Below, in pieces: positions 1 to 10,165 of a DNA stretch of 64,000 nt. The position numbers were made by a program, and so were the translations under genes. This DNA is from Elymus sibiricus (taxonomy: Eukaryota; Streptophyta; Magnoliopsida; Poales; Poaceae). Below the pieces are notes generated by a model. It had not been told where the DNA came from, did not search any database, and saw nothing but the letters and a program-made list of their open reading frames with translations. Each line of letters begins with the position of its first letter. The stretch's first letter is position 1. The DNA lies in contig CM077671.1 of NCBI GenBank assembly GCA_039707655.1, positions 368,612,720-368,676,719 on the forward strand, written 5' to 3'.

Positions 1-1516
1 CTCGGACACCACGCGAATACCGTCCGTGGGTCTAGCCTCCATCTGATGCAGAAAACCAGAAGGCTCGGATGCACTGACTGTGACCTCCTGACCACCGGGG
101 GCTGACAAGAGAACGGTCCGCTGATCACAATCGATTCTGACTCCCCATTTAGCAAGAGTCTCCATCCCCAAAATGGCATCAATGCCCACGGTGTCGATTA
201 CCATCAAATTAGTGCTGAACTCTACCCCCCTTATGGCTATGCGAACTCAGGGACAGACAATATGAGTCCTCAACTCTCCTCCAGGTGAAGATACTAGCAG
301 ACACCTCTTTAATGTGCTTGTATGAAAACCATGTTGCCCAACAAATGACTTGGTGATGAAAGAATGCGTAGCACCGGTATCAAAAAGCATGGTAGTAGGA
401 TGAGAATTAACCGGAAACGTACCAATCACCACATTCGGAGCCTCAACCGCTGTCTCGGCTACCACGTGGTTCACCCTACCCTGAAGTAGCGCCCTGGGCT
501 GAGCTGGGCGCCCCTGCTGACTGGACGGCGCCTTCTGCGGGTAAGTGTTGGCGTAGTGCCCCGGGTCGCCGCACTGGTAACACACGCGCCCAATGGGAGC
601 TGGCGCCTGTGAAGGGGCAGGAGTAGTGGGAACTCCCTACCGTGGAGCTAGAAGAGCGGGGCGAGCCGTTGGGGTCTGGAACCTCTGACCCGGGCCCGTC
701 TGCTGCTACTGCTGGCGCTGAGGGTACTGCTGCTGCTGGAAGCGGGGATGAGTGTTGCTGCCTGATGCAACCGGGGCGAGCTTCCTCTTCCTGTCCTCAA
801 TCTCACGGCACTTGCGCTCCGTGTTGAGGGCGCAGTCCACCAGGTGGTTGAAGCTATTGAAGTTGAGGTTCAGCAGCGACAACTGAAGGTGGTCGTTGAG
901 CCCCTCCATGAAGAGCTCCTGCTTGTCGCGATCGTCGGCGACGTCGGCGGTGGTGTAGTGGTCGAGCTGTAGGAACCTGTCGGCTGTCGCGGTACTCCAT
1001 CATGGACATGTTCCCCTGCTTGAGCGCAAGGAACTCCTTCCTCTTCGTCTTCATGACGCCGGCGGGGACGTGGTGGCTCCGGAATTGCTCCCGGAACTGG
1101 ACCCAAGTGAGGGCGTCGCGGTCCTGAGCCGAGTAGGACTCCCACCAGTCCAGAGCAGCCCCTCGCAGCTGTCCCGCTGCGTACAGGACTCTCTCGCGGT
1201 CGTCGCACTGGGCGATGTCCAACTGGCGCTCCACTACACGGAGCTAGTCGTCCGCCTGGAGAGGGTCAGCGGCGTGGGAGAACGTTGGCGGGTGGCCCCT
1301 CAAGAAGTCCGCGCGCCGGTCGCGGATCTGCTGTGGTGGAGGCTGAGCATGAACCTACTGCAGAGCCTGAACGGTGTTGTTCAGGGTTGCCATCATCTGC
1401 ATCTGCAGCTGGGAGAACTGCTCGGGAGTCAGGGGCGGTGGGTTGGGCAACGGCTGGCCGGTACCCTGGTTCCCCTGACCCTGCTGCTGCTGACCAGTGC
1501 TCCTGGTGTTCACCAT
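1..1516 (-). pseudogene. decayed gag-protease of Tekay-like gypsy element
   Basis: The reading begins at the ATG at 1516-1514 (MVNTRS). It shifts frame several times: the N-terminus lies around 1355-1516, the gag core around 854-1234 (RGAALDWWESYS, QFREQFRSHHVP, then LKQGNMSMMEYRDS), and the next part around 706-909. A zinc-knuckle piece at about 540-585 reads CYQCGDPGHYANTY, with the last metal ligand replaced by Tyr. A pepsin-like protease follows with the active-site triad DTG (LFDTGATHSF, near 375-405) and continues toward position 1. Gag would form the particle and the protease would mature it. The frameshifts and lost Cys say this copy is dead. The assignment to LTR-retrotransposon gag-pro is secure; the clade is less so. 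Confidence 0.75.
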
Positions 1517-2084
1517 CTGATTTTGGCAAAAGCTTATGAGCGATAGAATTTTTGAATAAATTCGAAAAGCAAAACTAGGGCATGATAAAGTAGAGAGAGT
1601 AACAGAGTGTATGGTTTTATCCCCCAAACGATCTAACTCATTTTTATTATTTAATTAAACTTTAACTTAAGGATGGATTTTTATTAGGCAATTTTTACTA
1701 CTAGACTATGCAATCAACCAAAGATCCAAATCAAACATGTAACATAATGACAAACATTCAAAATTGACACTTTAGTCGAGTTTGTCACACAACTCGACTC
1801 ACACGACTCGGCTCAAGCGTACTATCGTGCTATTATAAGGGTAAGCTAATCTTATGGTGGTCGGTCAATTTATTTCAGGCCAAAATCTACGGAAGCGATA
1901 GAAAAGATCGAGAATATTTCTATAAGAAAGAATAGGAGAGGATGAGTAAATTAAAAAATTTCAGAACTCAATGGGAAATATATAGGAGCAAAAATAATAT
2001 TTTTTATTCAGCAAGCAAGGCAAGAGAAGAGAAGTCCTTAAATTCAACCGGTTCTAACTAGGCTTTCGTCCTACAGTCGACACA

Positions 2085-2096
2085 GTTCTGATACCA
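2085..2096 (-). other. primer-binding site, tRNA-iMet type
   Basis: On the minus strand the sequence is TGGTATCAGAAC, matching the usual plant initiator-Met primer site TGGTATCAGAGC at all but one base. It lies 4 nt downstream of the LTR end at 2101, where minus-strand DNA synthesis would be primed. Confidence 0.75.
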
Positions 2097-2100
2097 ATTC

Positions 2101-4860
2101 TATCACACCCGGTCAAAAAGAATAGACCGAGCAAGCTATATATGCGCCAGGATCAAGTCTCGCATATATATGACAAAATTATCAAGATATCACAACACAT
2201 GTCACGAATAAAAGAGTTATATAACGAATATGAATTTATTATTACAATAATGACATAAGTCTGTAAATACAAAGTGGAAGCATAAAACATAACTATAACT
2301 GGGCGCCACAGGGGCATCAACTGGGAGACTGAAGCCTAGAACTCGTCGAACTCCTGAGTGTACTCCTCCACGTCTCTAGGAACTGAGCAGCGGTCGAATA
2401 ATTTCCAACAAGAGAAAATGTAGAGAAAGCAAGCGTGAGTACACCAACTTGTACTCAACAAGTATAACACAAACTATGAGGCTCTAAGGTTGGCTGACTC
2501 GACTGCATTAGCTTTTAAGTTAATCAAATTTTATTAACAGCTATTTACTACAAATGAGTAAGTTACCATAATCCAAAAGTTGCATAAATATTTAATCACA
2601 ATTAATTAAGAACTACTGATCTGAAACCAAAACCACCATAAAACCCCACTAATCAAAAGGAGGATCTGGGCCGCTCATGACCGTGAGCATGGCTAGTATA
2701 CCAGTTCTACACTCTCGAGAGGTTGCACATCTTTACCCACATGTCGTGAGCTACGTTAGTTGTTCACCCCAATTCCTTTGATGAGATGACTAGCAAGCGC
2801 ACTACGAGGCCGTTACAAAGAATCACGTTGGTATGGTGTAACCGCTAAGGTTTCTGGATCAGCAACGATGGAGCCCGCCTCGAGGGGGTCAAGCACACAG
2901 CACAGACAGCCCAAGTGACGCAGGGACCATTGAAGCTTACCACCCCTCTTGCCCCGAAGGTAAGTTACTCCCGAACCAAAATGACCTAATTAGTAAGCCA
3001 AGACCACCCCATCCTAGTCTTGTGGTTGCGCGGTTGTTCCAGGTTGTCGCTCTAATGACCCGGCGCTTATGGAGAGTGACAAGCTCTAAGGACGCGCGTG
3101 ACTTGGCACATCCAACTGGGCCTCTACGCGGCACTACGGCGGACAGAGCGAGGTCGCGACATAGCGGGGCGGCATGTAGAACGGCGTGGCTTCGCCGGTG
3201 ATGGCATTCCAGCCTCTGGGGCGGCCTAGAACCTACGAGATCTATGCTACGAGGAAGAGGAGCTCGAGGCGGTGCTCGCCGAGAGCTCAAAGCGGGCTGG
3301 GGTGCGGCGCAGAGGGGTCAACGGCGAGCTCGACGGCAACGGCGTGGCGGTCCTCGTGGTGCGGTCGTGGAGAGGCAGCTCCGGGCGTCCAAGTCCCGCG
3401 GGCAGCAACGTGGTGGTGCTGCAGAACCAGGAAGAAGGTCAGGGAGGCCGGGGATGCGCCGGCGGCGAGGAATTGCGGCGAGCTCGGACTCACTGTGGCG
3501 GCGAACTCGGGCGAAATTAGCCGGCATAACATGTTGTGTGTGGCTATGACAGTGGCTGCAGTGTAGATGGGATCCAGAGGGTGCGGCGCGGTGCTTAAGA
3601 AGAGGAGGGTCGGCCTCGGCGTGCGGGCCATGCGGTGAATCGGACTCCGCAATTCCCACAGGGTCGTTGTGGGGCTCTATCCGGTTCGGGCGCAAGCCCT
3701 TCTAGAAGGAGGGGCCACGTGCTGAGCTGGCGTGCTGGCTCGCGAGGCCGTGGCGGGGCGCGTGGACGGCCCACGGTGCAGAGGAGCGGCCGGAGCGGAG
3801 CGGCCAGCGAAACAAGGGAGCGCGAGCGCGGCAAGAGGAAGGAGAGGGGACTGACGAGTGGACCCTGCATGTCAGTGAAGGGAAGAGGGAAAAGGCCGCG
3901 GGTGGGCCGAGCGGGAGGTTCTGTCAGCTACTAGCAATGTTGAAATAAGCCTGTCGGTTGGTCGTGGTCAGGGTCTGGCCGGGGCAGCGGCAGTAGCATG
4001 CACGCGCGGTGGAGCAGCGCGGTCACGGCAACCGGCGCTGGCGTCAGCACGTCTGCGGCAGCGATGGTGTGCGGCAGAGCAGCGGTCGGGCAGGGCTTTG
4101 TCGCCGCCATGTCGGTCACGGGCGGGCGTGCTCGAGCGTGACATGTCGCAGGGGCGCAGTGTCGCCGGCAGGGCTGCACGGCTGCATGGCGGCCGGGCTC
4201 TGCCCGTGACACGGCGGCGACGACGACGGAACAGAGATGGGAGAAAGAAGAGTGAGAGAGGGAAGTGAATAGTGGTCAGCGGGTTTGACTGCTACTTTTC
4301 TCAAAATTTTCAATTGAAACTCAAAAAAAATTGAATACAAAAGTGGTTTAAAATTTCAAATCCTAAAACTTTTGTTTCAGGCACTTTTCCATTTGAGGCT
4401 TCGTTTGAAAGTTAAAGATTCAAACTTCTTCAATTGAAATTACCCTATACACACTGTTTTTCAATTTTTTCTCAACTTTTTGTGTAGCAACTTGAAAAAC
4501 TTTGAACATGAAAGTTGTTTGTTATTCAAAACGCTACAACTTTGGTTTTGGGTAAAAGTTCATTTGGGCAATGGTTTGCATTTTTGTTTTTAACCCATTA
4601 AAAGCATTTTCCAGTATTTAAAATTTGAAATTTGGAGTTTAAACAACTCGTCATTTTATGTGCAAAATTTCATTTTATGTCCTTGGCTTCAACTAGACTT
4701 TGGTTTATCATAATTTTGGGGAGATGCCTATTAAATTTCACAGGCATCCCTGCAATGGTTTAAAAGTTATTCGATCTTTCTGACTTATGCTCAAAATAAC
4801 ATATTGTTTGTTCATGGCATTCGTTTTAAATTTTCTCTATCTTTCTATACACCAGTCGGG
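2101..4860 (-). repeat. 5' LTR of the Tekay-like element (outer edge uncertain)
   Basis: The inner edge reads TATCACACCCGG on the plus strand, close to the TGTCACACCCGG ends of this family, and abuts the primer-binding site. The body has a GC-rich middle (about 3180-4230) and an AT-rich distal part rich in TTTCAAATTT-like words (4280-4800). Short open frames inside it overlap on both strands and have no recognisable domain, so I treat them as chance. The distal boundary is a guess. Confidence 0.5.
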
Positions 4861-5892
4861 AGTCGCACTGGGGAGTAGGTCATGCAACTACTGATGTACA
4901 CATACATATACGGCGTGGCGTGCAATGGTGATCTATTTATTTTATACAATCATCAAAAGGGGAGGATCCATCAGAGACAGGAAACAATTTCATGGGCAAA
5001 TCTTGACCTATTCCTATACCACTTCATGGGCATGAGCCCATAATTCATGGTTCAAAGCTAAAGAGTACCAGATGTTCGAACGCTTTTCGAGTACTTTGTA
5101 CAGTGCGCTTTCCGTTTAACCTGCAGTGGCAGATGATATGCGTTTCCATCAGTTGAGCAATACATTCAGCCTTTTTCACAAACTGAGTTATTGTCTTGAG
5201 AATTCATCAAATTGTATGTATACTTAAAGATGCAATATTTAGGGGTAAGTTTCTCACATGTCCAACATCTTGGCTTACTGAACAATAAAGTACCACTAAA
5301 TGCATCTTGCGAAGCCTGCGAGCCGAGCGGAGAAAAATTGCTGTCCCGAGCCGAGCGCTGCTTGCGACGCCTGCGAGCCGACCCGGGTTGTAATACGGGG
5401 CGTGATCGCGATCATAGGCGGAGGATGTTTTTTGGGTCCACGTGTCTCACATCCGGAGTCATCCTGCACCGCGCGCGGGGGGGGGGGGGGGGGGGGGGGG
5501 GGTCGTCGGTCCTAGACCCCTGCACCCAATTTTTTTCCCAAAATAATAAACCTTAGATCTTCAAACTCATGCTTTTTCTTGATGGTTTTAGGCTTGAGAA
5601 AAGTGCAGGATAACAGTTTTTGAACCAGGAAAATCAGGATCCCTTTTGCTAGTTTATGGGCATGGAGGCGTGGGTTCAACCTTAAAATAGCAATAAATAG
5701 TTTTTGTGGTTTGTGGGCGTGGGGATGGACACGATGCACGGACAGCCGCTTGGAAGCTCTGACACAACAGAACAGCTCAAGTGTTCCACGTGTCCTTTGG
5801 GTGCGTTTCCGAAGTTCATCTTCTTCGTCTTCGGTCTCGCTACCTCGCCGTCCGCCGATCCGATCCGAGGGTAACAAGCACAGCTCATTGGT
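4861..5892. other. intergenic DNA, no gene recognised
   Basis: AT-rich flank to about 5200, then a GC-rich stretch with two imperfect copies of GCCTGCGAGCCGA (near 5315 and 5371) and a long G run. It probably contains the distal promoter of the I29 gene that follows. The small open frames here lack any domain. Confidence 0.5.
5477..5502 (+). repeat. 26-nt uninterrupted G homopolymer
   Basis: An uninterrupted run of G preceded by alternating GC. It could form a G-quadruplex on the plus strand (i-motif on the other). The length may also reflect assembly or sequencing uncertainty. Confidence 0.9.
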
Positions 5893-5898
5893 TATAAA
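5893..5898 (+). promoter_or_regulatory. TATA box candidate of the I29 gene
   Basis: TATAAA lies 73 nt upstream of the chosen ATG, which leaves room for a short 5' UTR of about 45 nt. The distance fits a plant core promoter, but no transcript evidence is available. Confidence 0.5.
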
Positions 5899-5970
5899 GC
5901 TAAGGTGATCTAATTGCTCTTCCACTCTCTCCGGCCCATCCCTCATCGTCATCGTTGGCAATGACACAGG

Positions 5971-6672
5971 ATGGGGCGGGGCTCCACGGTTGCTCTCGCG
6001 GTGGCGGCGGCGGCACTGCTGGTGTCGCTGCCGATGCTGCTGCTAGTGTCGCTGCCGGCCACGGACCCGCTGCCGTCCGCGGACCCGTACGAGCAGGAGA
6101 GCCATCGGGTGTTCGTGGAGTGGAAGGCCAAGAACGGGGAGACTTATACGTACGCCGGCGAGGAGGAGTGCCGGTACGCGGTGTTCAAGGATACTCGCCG
6201 CCGTGTCGCCTGGAACAGGGCTGCCTGGGATAGGGCTGCCGGGCTGCCATCATCTCGCCTCAACGGTTTCGCCGCCAACTCCATTGAGGAGATGTACCTT
6301 GGCCGCCTCGGGCCCGGGGTCGCAAAGCAGCAGGAGTACGAGCAGGAGACCCGCCGGATGTTCGTGTTGTGGAAGGCCAAGTACGGCAAGACCTACAGAG
6401 ACGTCGGCGAGGAGAGGTGCCGGTACAGGTTGTTCAAGGGAAACCGCCGTGTCGTCGTCCGGCTCAACGCCGCCACCGGGCAAGACGTGTACGGCCTCAA
6501 CCAATTCGGCGACCTCACCAACGAGGAGGTCCAGCAACGCTGCTACCCGGAGACGGACCGAGAGCTGAGCGCCAGGTGCCAAGCCGCCGTCCTCGACCCG
6601 GGCTCGAGCCCCAGTGGTCCTGAAATCCGCAAGAGGCTGATTTCGTACATGGTAATCATCTTGCATTGCTAG
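5971..6672 (+). CDS. secreted protein with two cathepsin-propeptide inhibitor (I29) domains and no protease domain
   Basis: Residues about 5-30 are a hydrophobic signal peptide or anchor. Two related units follow: residues 40-108 (EWKAKNGETYTYAGEEECRY) and 123-194 (LWKAKYGKTYRDVGEERCRY, then GLNQFGDLTNEEV). They match the I29 propeptide of papain-like cysteine proteases (WK..YGK.Y......R...F..N; LNQFGDLT). No peptidase C1 catalytic part follows, so this looks like a free-standing inhibitor-type protein that may bind cysteine proteases in the secretory path. That role is inferred from the family. The open frame ends at 6672, but a GT donor at 6652 (ATG|GTAATC) and an acceptor ending at 6901 (ATCCAG|GTATAG) would splice to a stop a few bases later, giving a slightly shorter tail. 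The first repeat is degenerate, lacking the NQFGD block. Start chosen because the signal peptide begins right after it. Confidence 0.7.
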   Translation: MGRGSTVALAVAAAALLVSLPMLLLVSLPATDPLPSADPYEQESHRVFVEWKAKNGETYTYAGEEECRYAVFKDTRRRVAWNRAAWDRAAGLPSSRLNGFAANSIEEMYLGRLGPGVAKQQEYEQETRRMFVLWKAKYGKTYRDVGEERCRYRLFKGNRRVVVRLNAATGQDVYGLNQFGDLTNEEVQQRCYPETDRELSARCQAAVLDPGSSPSGPEIRKRLISYMVIILHC

Positions 6673-7285
6673 CTGTTTTTAGTTTCTTTATTATCATTAA
6701 TTATATTGTTGTTTCTTTAATTACATGCGGTTGATTACCATTTATTTGCATCAAATGGGTCCTCTAATTATGGATTTTGTTTGGTCGTTTTCGTTTCTTA
6801 ATTTCCACTAGACTAGAAAATTAAACTTTGAGGTGATTTTGTTGCCTTAAGGAATCTAATTAAGTGCTTAAAGCTGCTAGAAAATAATCTTGATGTTATC
6901 CAGGTATAGTTCATGTAGTTTGATATATAATTTAGGTTGGGATATATTATTATATCTATGATATGATGCCGGGGAAGCCTAAAAGGTAATTGATATAGTT
7001 TTACAGCACAAAAACATGGTGCTTAATTCATTTCTTCTGTAAATAGAAGACTTGGATACATCTATCACGTACAACATGCTGTGCCTGCATTTTCTAGATT
7101 GATAATCTGGCCTGGAAAGTTTCCAAAGGTTGCAATTTTACCTCTTTGTCTGTCTAGGAGAGTAAAATTCTCCTACTCAAGGTTATGTTGTTCAAATCAT
7201 TATGATTTGTCTATACAAGTATAATTAGCAGTAAGTGAATTGAATCGATATTATTAGAAACATAAATACTCTTATTCCAATCCAC
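6673..7285. other. AT-rich 3' flank or intron of the I29 gene, nothing else seen
   Basis: AT-rich sequence with a possible splice acceptor ending at 6901. No open frame with a recognisable domain and no repeat boundary seen. Confidence 0.4.
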
Positions 7286-7996
7286 CATGAAAGGAGCAAG
7301 GCTAGGAGCGCTTGGTTCACCTGGAGCTGACACGTGCCCCTACCCAGCCCGACGCGCGCCCTGCATTTCGGCCCACCGCAGCCAACCGCCTTCGCGCACC
7401 AACTTTGCCTGCTCAGCTGCCCCGGCCCGCTTTGCACGCCTACCTCAGCTCCCTCACCATTCTCTCCATCTCGCTCCCGTTCTTGTTCTGCCACCGCCGC
7501 CGCCGCCGCCGCTAGAGTCCTAGGGTTAGGGATTCCTTGGCTCCTCGCTGCCCGTCCGACCGGCCCCTCCTTCTTCCCTGGGCGATTGGCCATGCCTCTA
7601 CCCAGCAGCAGGAGCGGCCCGCGGAGGTGGCCCCTCCGTCGGCAGGTGGGGCGGACGGCTCTACTCGGCGGGCGACGCGCGTGGAGCCGCACGTGGCGCA
7701 ACGCCGAGAGGTGGGGCGGCGGCGGGAGCAGGAGCGATGCCGGCGATGGGGTAGCTGCGAGGACCACTGCGGAGCGGCACTGCGGCGGTCCGAGGGTTCG
7801 TGGTCGAGGGGCGACGGAGACTTGGTGGACCGGCCCACGCAGCGCTGGGCCGGCGCTCCTGCGGCCGGAGGGTCCCTGCAGCCGCAGCCGGTCCAACCCG
7901 GCTCCAGGCGCGTCAGCTGCAAGTGCCATTGCCAGGCGTCGCCTGCACTTGCTGCAACGAGCCGGTTGCTGGAGCTCCACTGCACTCGCGTCTCCT
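7286..7996. other. GC-rich unassigned segment
   Basis: Strongly GC-rich, with overlapping open frames on both strands (the longest is on the minus strand, 7225-8199). The predicted proteins are Arg/Pro/Ala/Ser-rich without domains, as expected from base composition. A pyrimidine-rich stretch, a (CCG)n run and TAGGGTTAGGG near 7520 resemble a plant 5' UTR, so a captured gene fragment is possible. Confidence 0.35.
7494..7512 (+). repeat. (CCG)n microsatellite
   Basis: About six CCG units, directly followed by TAGAGTCCTAGGGTTAGGG, a telo-box-like element often found in plant 5' leaders. Confidence 0.8.
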
Positions 7997-8615
7997 GTGC
8001 GTTGATGCCGATTTAGGGCCAACATACGAATGCACTCGAACGTGCGGCGAGCAGCGGTGCACCTTGTAGCGACGCAGCACCAACCGGTTAGACCGGTCTC
8101 GTCGGGGTAGCCCGACGAGGATCCAACGAACGCCCGCCCTGGAGGGACCCTGTCGGGGCAGGCGCACCTTGGGTTGCCCTGCCAGCTAGGCGTCCTCAAA
8201 CGCCATAGAGACGAAGGAAGAACAGCATGTCGAGGTTGGAAAAGCTAGGGTTTGGATAAAAGGTAAAGACGACAAAAAGATAGATTGACTGGATACCCTT
8301 AATCGGCCGTGGCCCTTTATATTTATAGGGTGGGGAGGACTTGCCCCGCAAAAAATCATATAAACCGGTCAGACCGGTAATGAAAAGTTTGTCAAATTGT
8401 CAATTGGACTACACCATTGCGCAGATCTCGTCAAAACGATCGAAATGGATATATGGAACGTCCAATTTGGAGTCCAGATGAGGAAGTTATGCCTCCCGGA
8501 AGATCTGCACCCGGTCTGACTGGTCAGACCGGTCCAAGTCGGCGATCAGACCGGTTCGAAGACTGGTCAGACCGGTCCGGAACGCCCAATCCGAGTTAGG
8601 AGTTGTATTTTGACA
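7997..8615 (-). repeat. LTR-like fragment, minus strand, with GACCGGT repeats
   Basis: Read on the minus strand it starts TGTCAAAATACA at 8615, as an LTR would. It carries several copies of GGTCAGACCGGT and variants (8084, 8363, 8511-8580). It has a core promoter (CCCTATAAATATAAAGGG near 8310-8327), then a leader-like stretch containing AAACCCTAGC. No primer-binding site or partner LTR is seen, so it is probably a truncated or solo LTR. The left edge is arbitrary. Confidence 0.45.
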
Positions 8616-8644
8616 CGGGATTTATTAGAGTTTCGACTCCTAAT

Positions 8645-9089
8645 AGTTAGTACAGGTAAGGTAATTAATACTAAAGAGAATATTAATATAAGGTGTAGAA
8701 TAAATCCCTCTGAGGAGCATATTTGGCATACACCGCATAGCCAGCTAAATATTGTGGTCGATTTGATATATAATTTTTACATATCTTGGGGAAAAAGGCA
8801 AGATATACTTGACCAAAAATTTGAAAGCATATTCAAAGAATATCAAAAACTCGCAGACAAGTGCTTCGAGTTAAATAGCAAAATAGACATCATTCTGCAT
8901 AAGCTTGAAGAAGCAAAAACAAGACAAAATATAATTTGCAAGAATAACGACTATATTAAAGAAGAAGTGTTGACAATAGGCCGTTACCTAAGTAAAGGAA
9001 AAAACTCGTCGTCACGCCCTGAACCAAATCAAGATATTCCTGAAATAAAAAGGTTAGTACAAGAGGTAAAAACTCTTATACTCTCATAG
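8645..9089 (+). pseudogene. viral ORF1, 5'-truncated (copy 1)
   Basis: Corresponds to the last about 148 residues of the ORF1 seen complete at 40792-41265. Charged, alpha-helical, no domain that I recognise; by position it matches RTBV P1 (P24), whose role is poorly known. It contains no ATG in any frame up to the ORF2-type ATG at 9094, as in the other copies. The N-terminus was lost at integration or later rearrangement. Confidence 0.7.
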
Positions 9090-9093
9090 TTAT

Positions 9094-10165
9094 ATGAGTG
9101 AATATAGCCAAGCGTTAAACAAAGTACAAGAAATAGTTAAAGAATTAGACGCAGAATCTTTCATGTCAGAAACAGAAAGTAGCAATGACAAGAATAAAGG
9201 TGTAATTGAATACGTAGAAAAGGCTAATTTAGATAATGAAATAATTTATTGGGGAAATAAACTAAAACATATAGAATGGGAATATAGTCATTCCATGACA
9301 ACAGATTGGCCTAAAATAAGAGAAAGAGAATTATTTTTCATTAGATAAATTGCTAGATTAAAAGGATTAAAAAACAAGAAAGAGTCAGCCATTAGTAGCT
9401 CTCAACTAGAAAGTCATAAAAAGGAAAAAGAGAAGGAAGGTTTAAAAATAGAAATGATGAATCAGGTAGATTGTGAGCATGATTGGATTCAAGGGAAAGG
9501 TGATTATAATATCAAATGTGCTTTTTATATATATTATCCAAGCCAAGATAATAGGTCCACATGTAGCCTATGTCAAAGACAAGCTTGTGCCTCCTGTCTA
9601 AAAGCCAAAAATCAAATATGGAGACAAGAAATAGAATTTGAACCAGAAGATAGAGTATTATCTAGTAGGGTTAGAAATCTAGAAAATAGGATAAATATTT
9701 TGGAAGCAGAGCTAGAAATATTAAAAGATAAGCTAAAGGATAATAAAGAACAAAAACTAAAAGATAAGTTAGAAGATAATGAAGAACAGGTAAGTATTGT
9801 TACTGGAAGCACGGAAATGAAAGAACAAATGGTAACAGTTAGAGATAAAAAAGGAGATAAGTTAATACAATTAAAAGATGCTATAACTAGTTTTGGAAAC
9901 AAATATATAGTGCGATTGCCATTTAAAGAAGTGTTAGGAATAAGAATTCCAGTTAGAATAAATTTAACATCAAATATTTCTTATAAAATCTTGGCACTTT
10001 TAGATACTGGCTGCACAAAGAACATTATCCATGATAAATACTTTATGAGATGTCCCGATATAGTCAAAACTATAGATGATAATAAAGCCGAAGTATCTAC
10101 TGATTTGTCAGGAATAAAGAAAATTCATAATCAGTTGGCATATAATATAGAAGCATACATAAATG
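9094..10165 (+). pseudogene. viral type B polyprotein, 5' part (copy 1)
   Basis: Starts MSEYSQALN 4 nt after the ORF1 stop. It reads into the Cys-rich motif, a coiled coil and the aspartic protease (LLDTGCTKN near 10000-10026) before the copia element cuts it at 10165. There is an in-frame TAA at 9346-9348. The second Cys of the Cys-rich motif is Tyr here (CAFY near 9520; CAFC in copies 4, 6 and 7). It continues in the same scheme at 32885. Clearly non-functional. Confidence 0.8.
10161..10165 (+). repeat. target-site duplication AAATG (left) of the copia element
   Basis: AAATG at 10161-10165 is repeated at 32880-32884 on the other side of the element. The uninterrupted viral copies have this 5-mer once, which proves insertion into viral DNA. 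Confidence 0.95.

Larger units (their letters stand above)
1..4860 (-). mobile_element. Ty3/gypsy (Tekay/Del-like) retrotransposon, 5' part, truncated by window start
   Basis: On the minus strand the order is LTR (from about 4860 down to 2101), a primer-binding site, a leader, then gag and protease running off the left edge. The gag start (M-V-N-T-R), the gag core, the CCHC-like knuckle and the protease order are those of the Tekay/Del chromoviruses; this family call is from recall. RT, RNase H and integrase would lie left of the window. The outer LTR edge near 4860 is uncertain because I see no matching terminal inverted repeat there; the element may be truncated at that end. Confidence 0.7.
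8645..10165 (+). other. endogenous RTBV-like virus copy 1 (type B), 5' segment
   Basis: Similarity to the other viral copies begins abruptly at 8645 inside ORF1, so leader, primer site and ORF1 start are missing. It runs to 10165, where a copia retrotransposon is inserted; the copy resumes at 32880. The 30 nt between the LTR-like fragment and this edge (8616-8644) is unassigned. Copy 1 is type B: protease-RT-RNase H without movement or coat protein. Confidence 0.85.

Noticed and set aside
2937..4340. Multiple 60-126 aa frames in the Tekay-like LTR
   Set aside because: GC-rich LTR centre with overlapping frames on both strands and no recognisable protein.
7225..8199. 324-aa minus-strand open frame
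   Set aside because: It spans a GC-rich segment and an LTR-like fragment, overlaps similarly long plus-strand frames, and has no domain or coherent composition.
8616..8644. A target-site duplication or host flank for the viral integration
   Set aside because: Only 29 nt separate the LTR-like fragment from the viral edge, and the other end of the array is outside the window, so no duplication can be tested.
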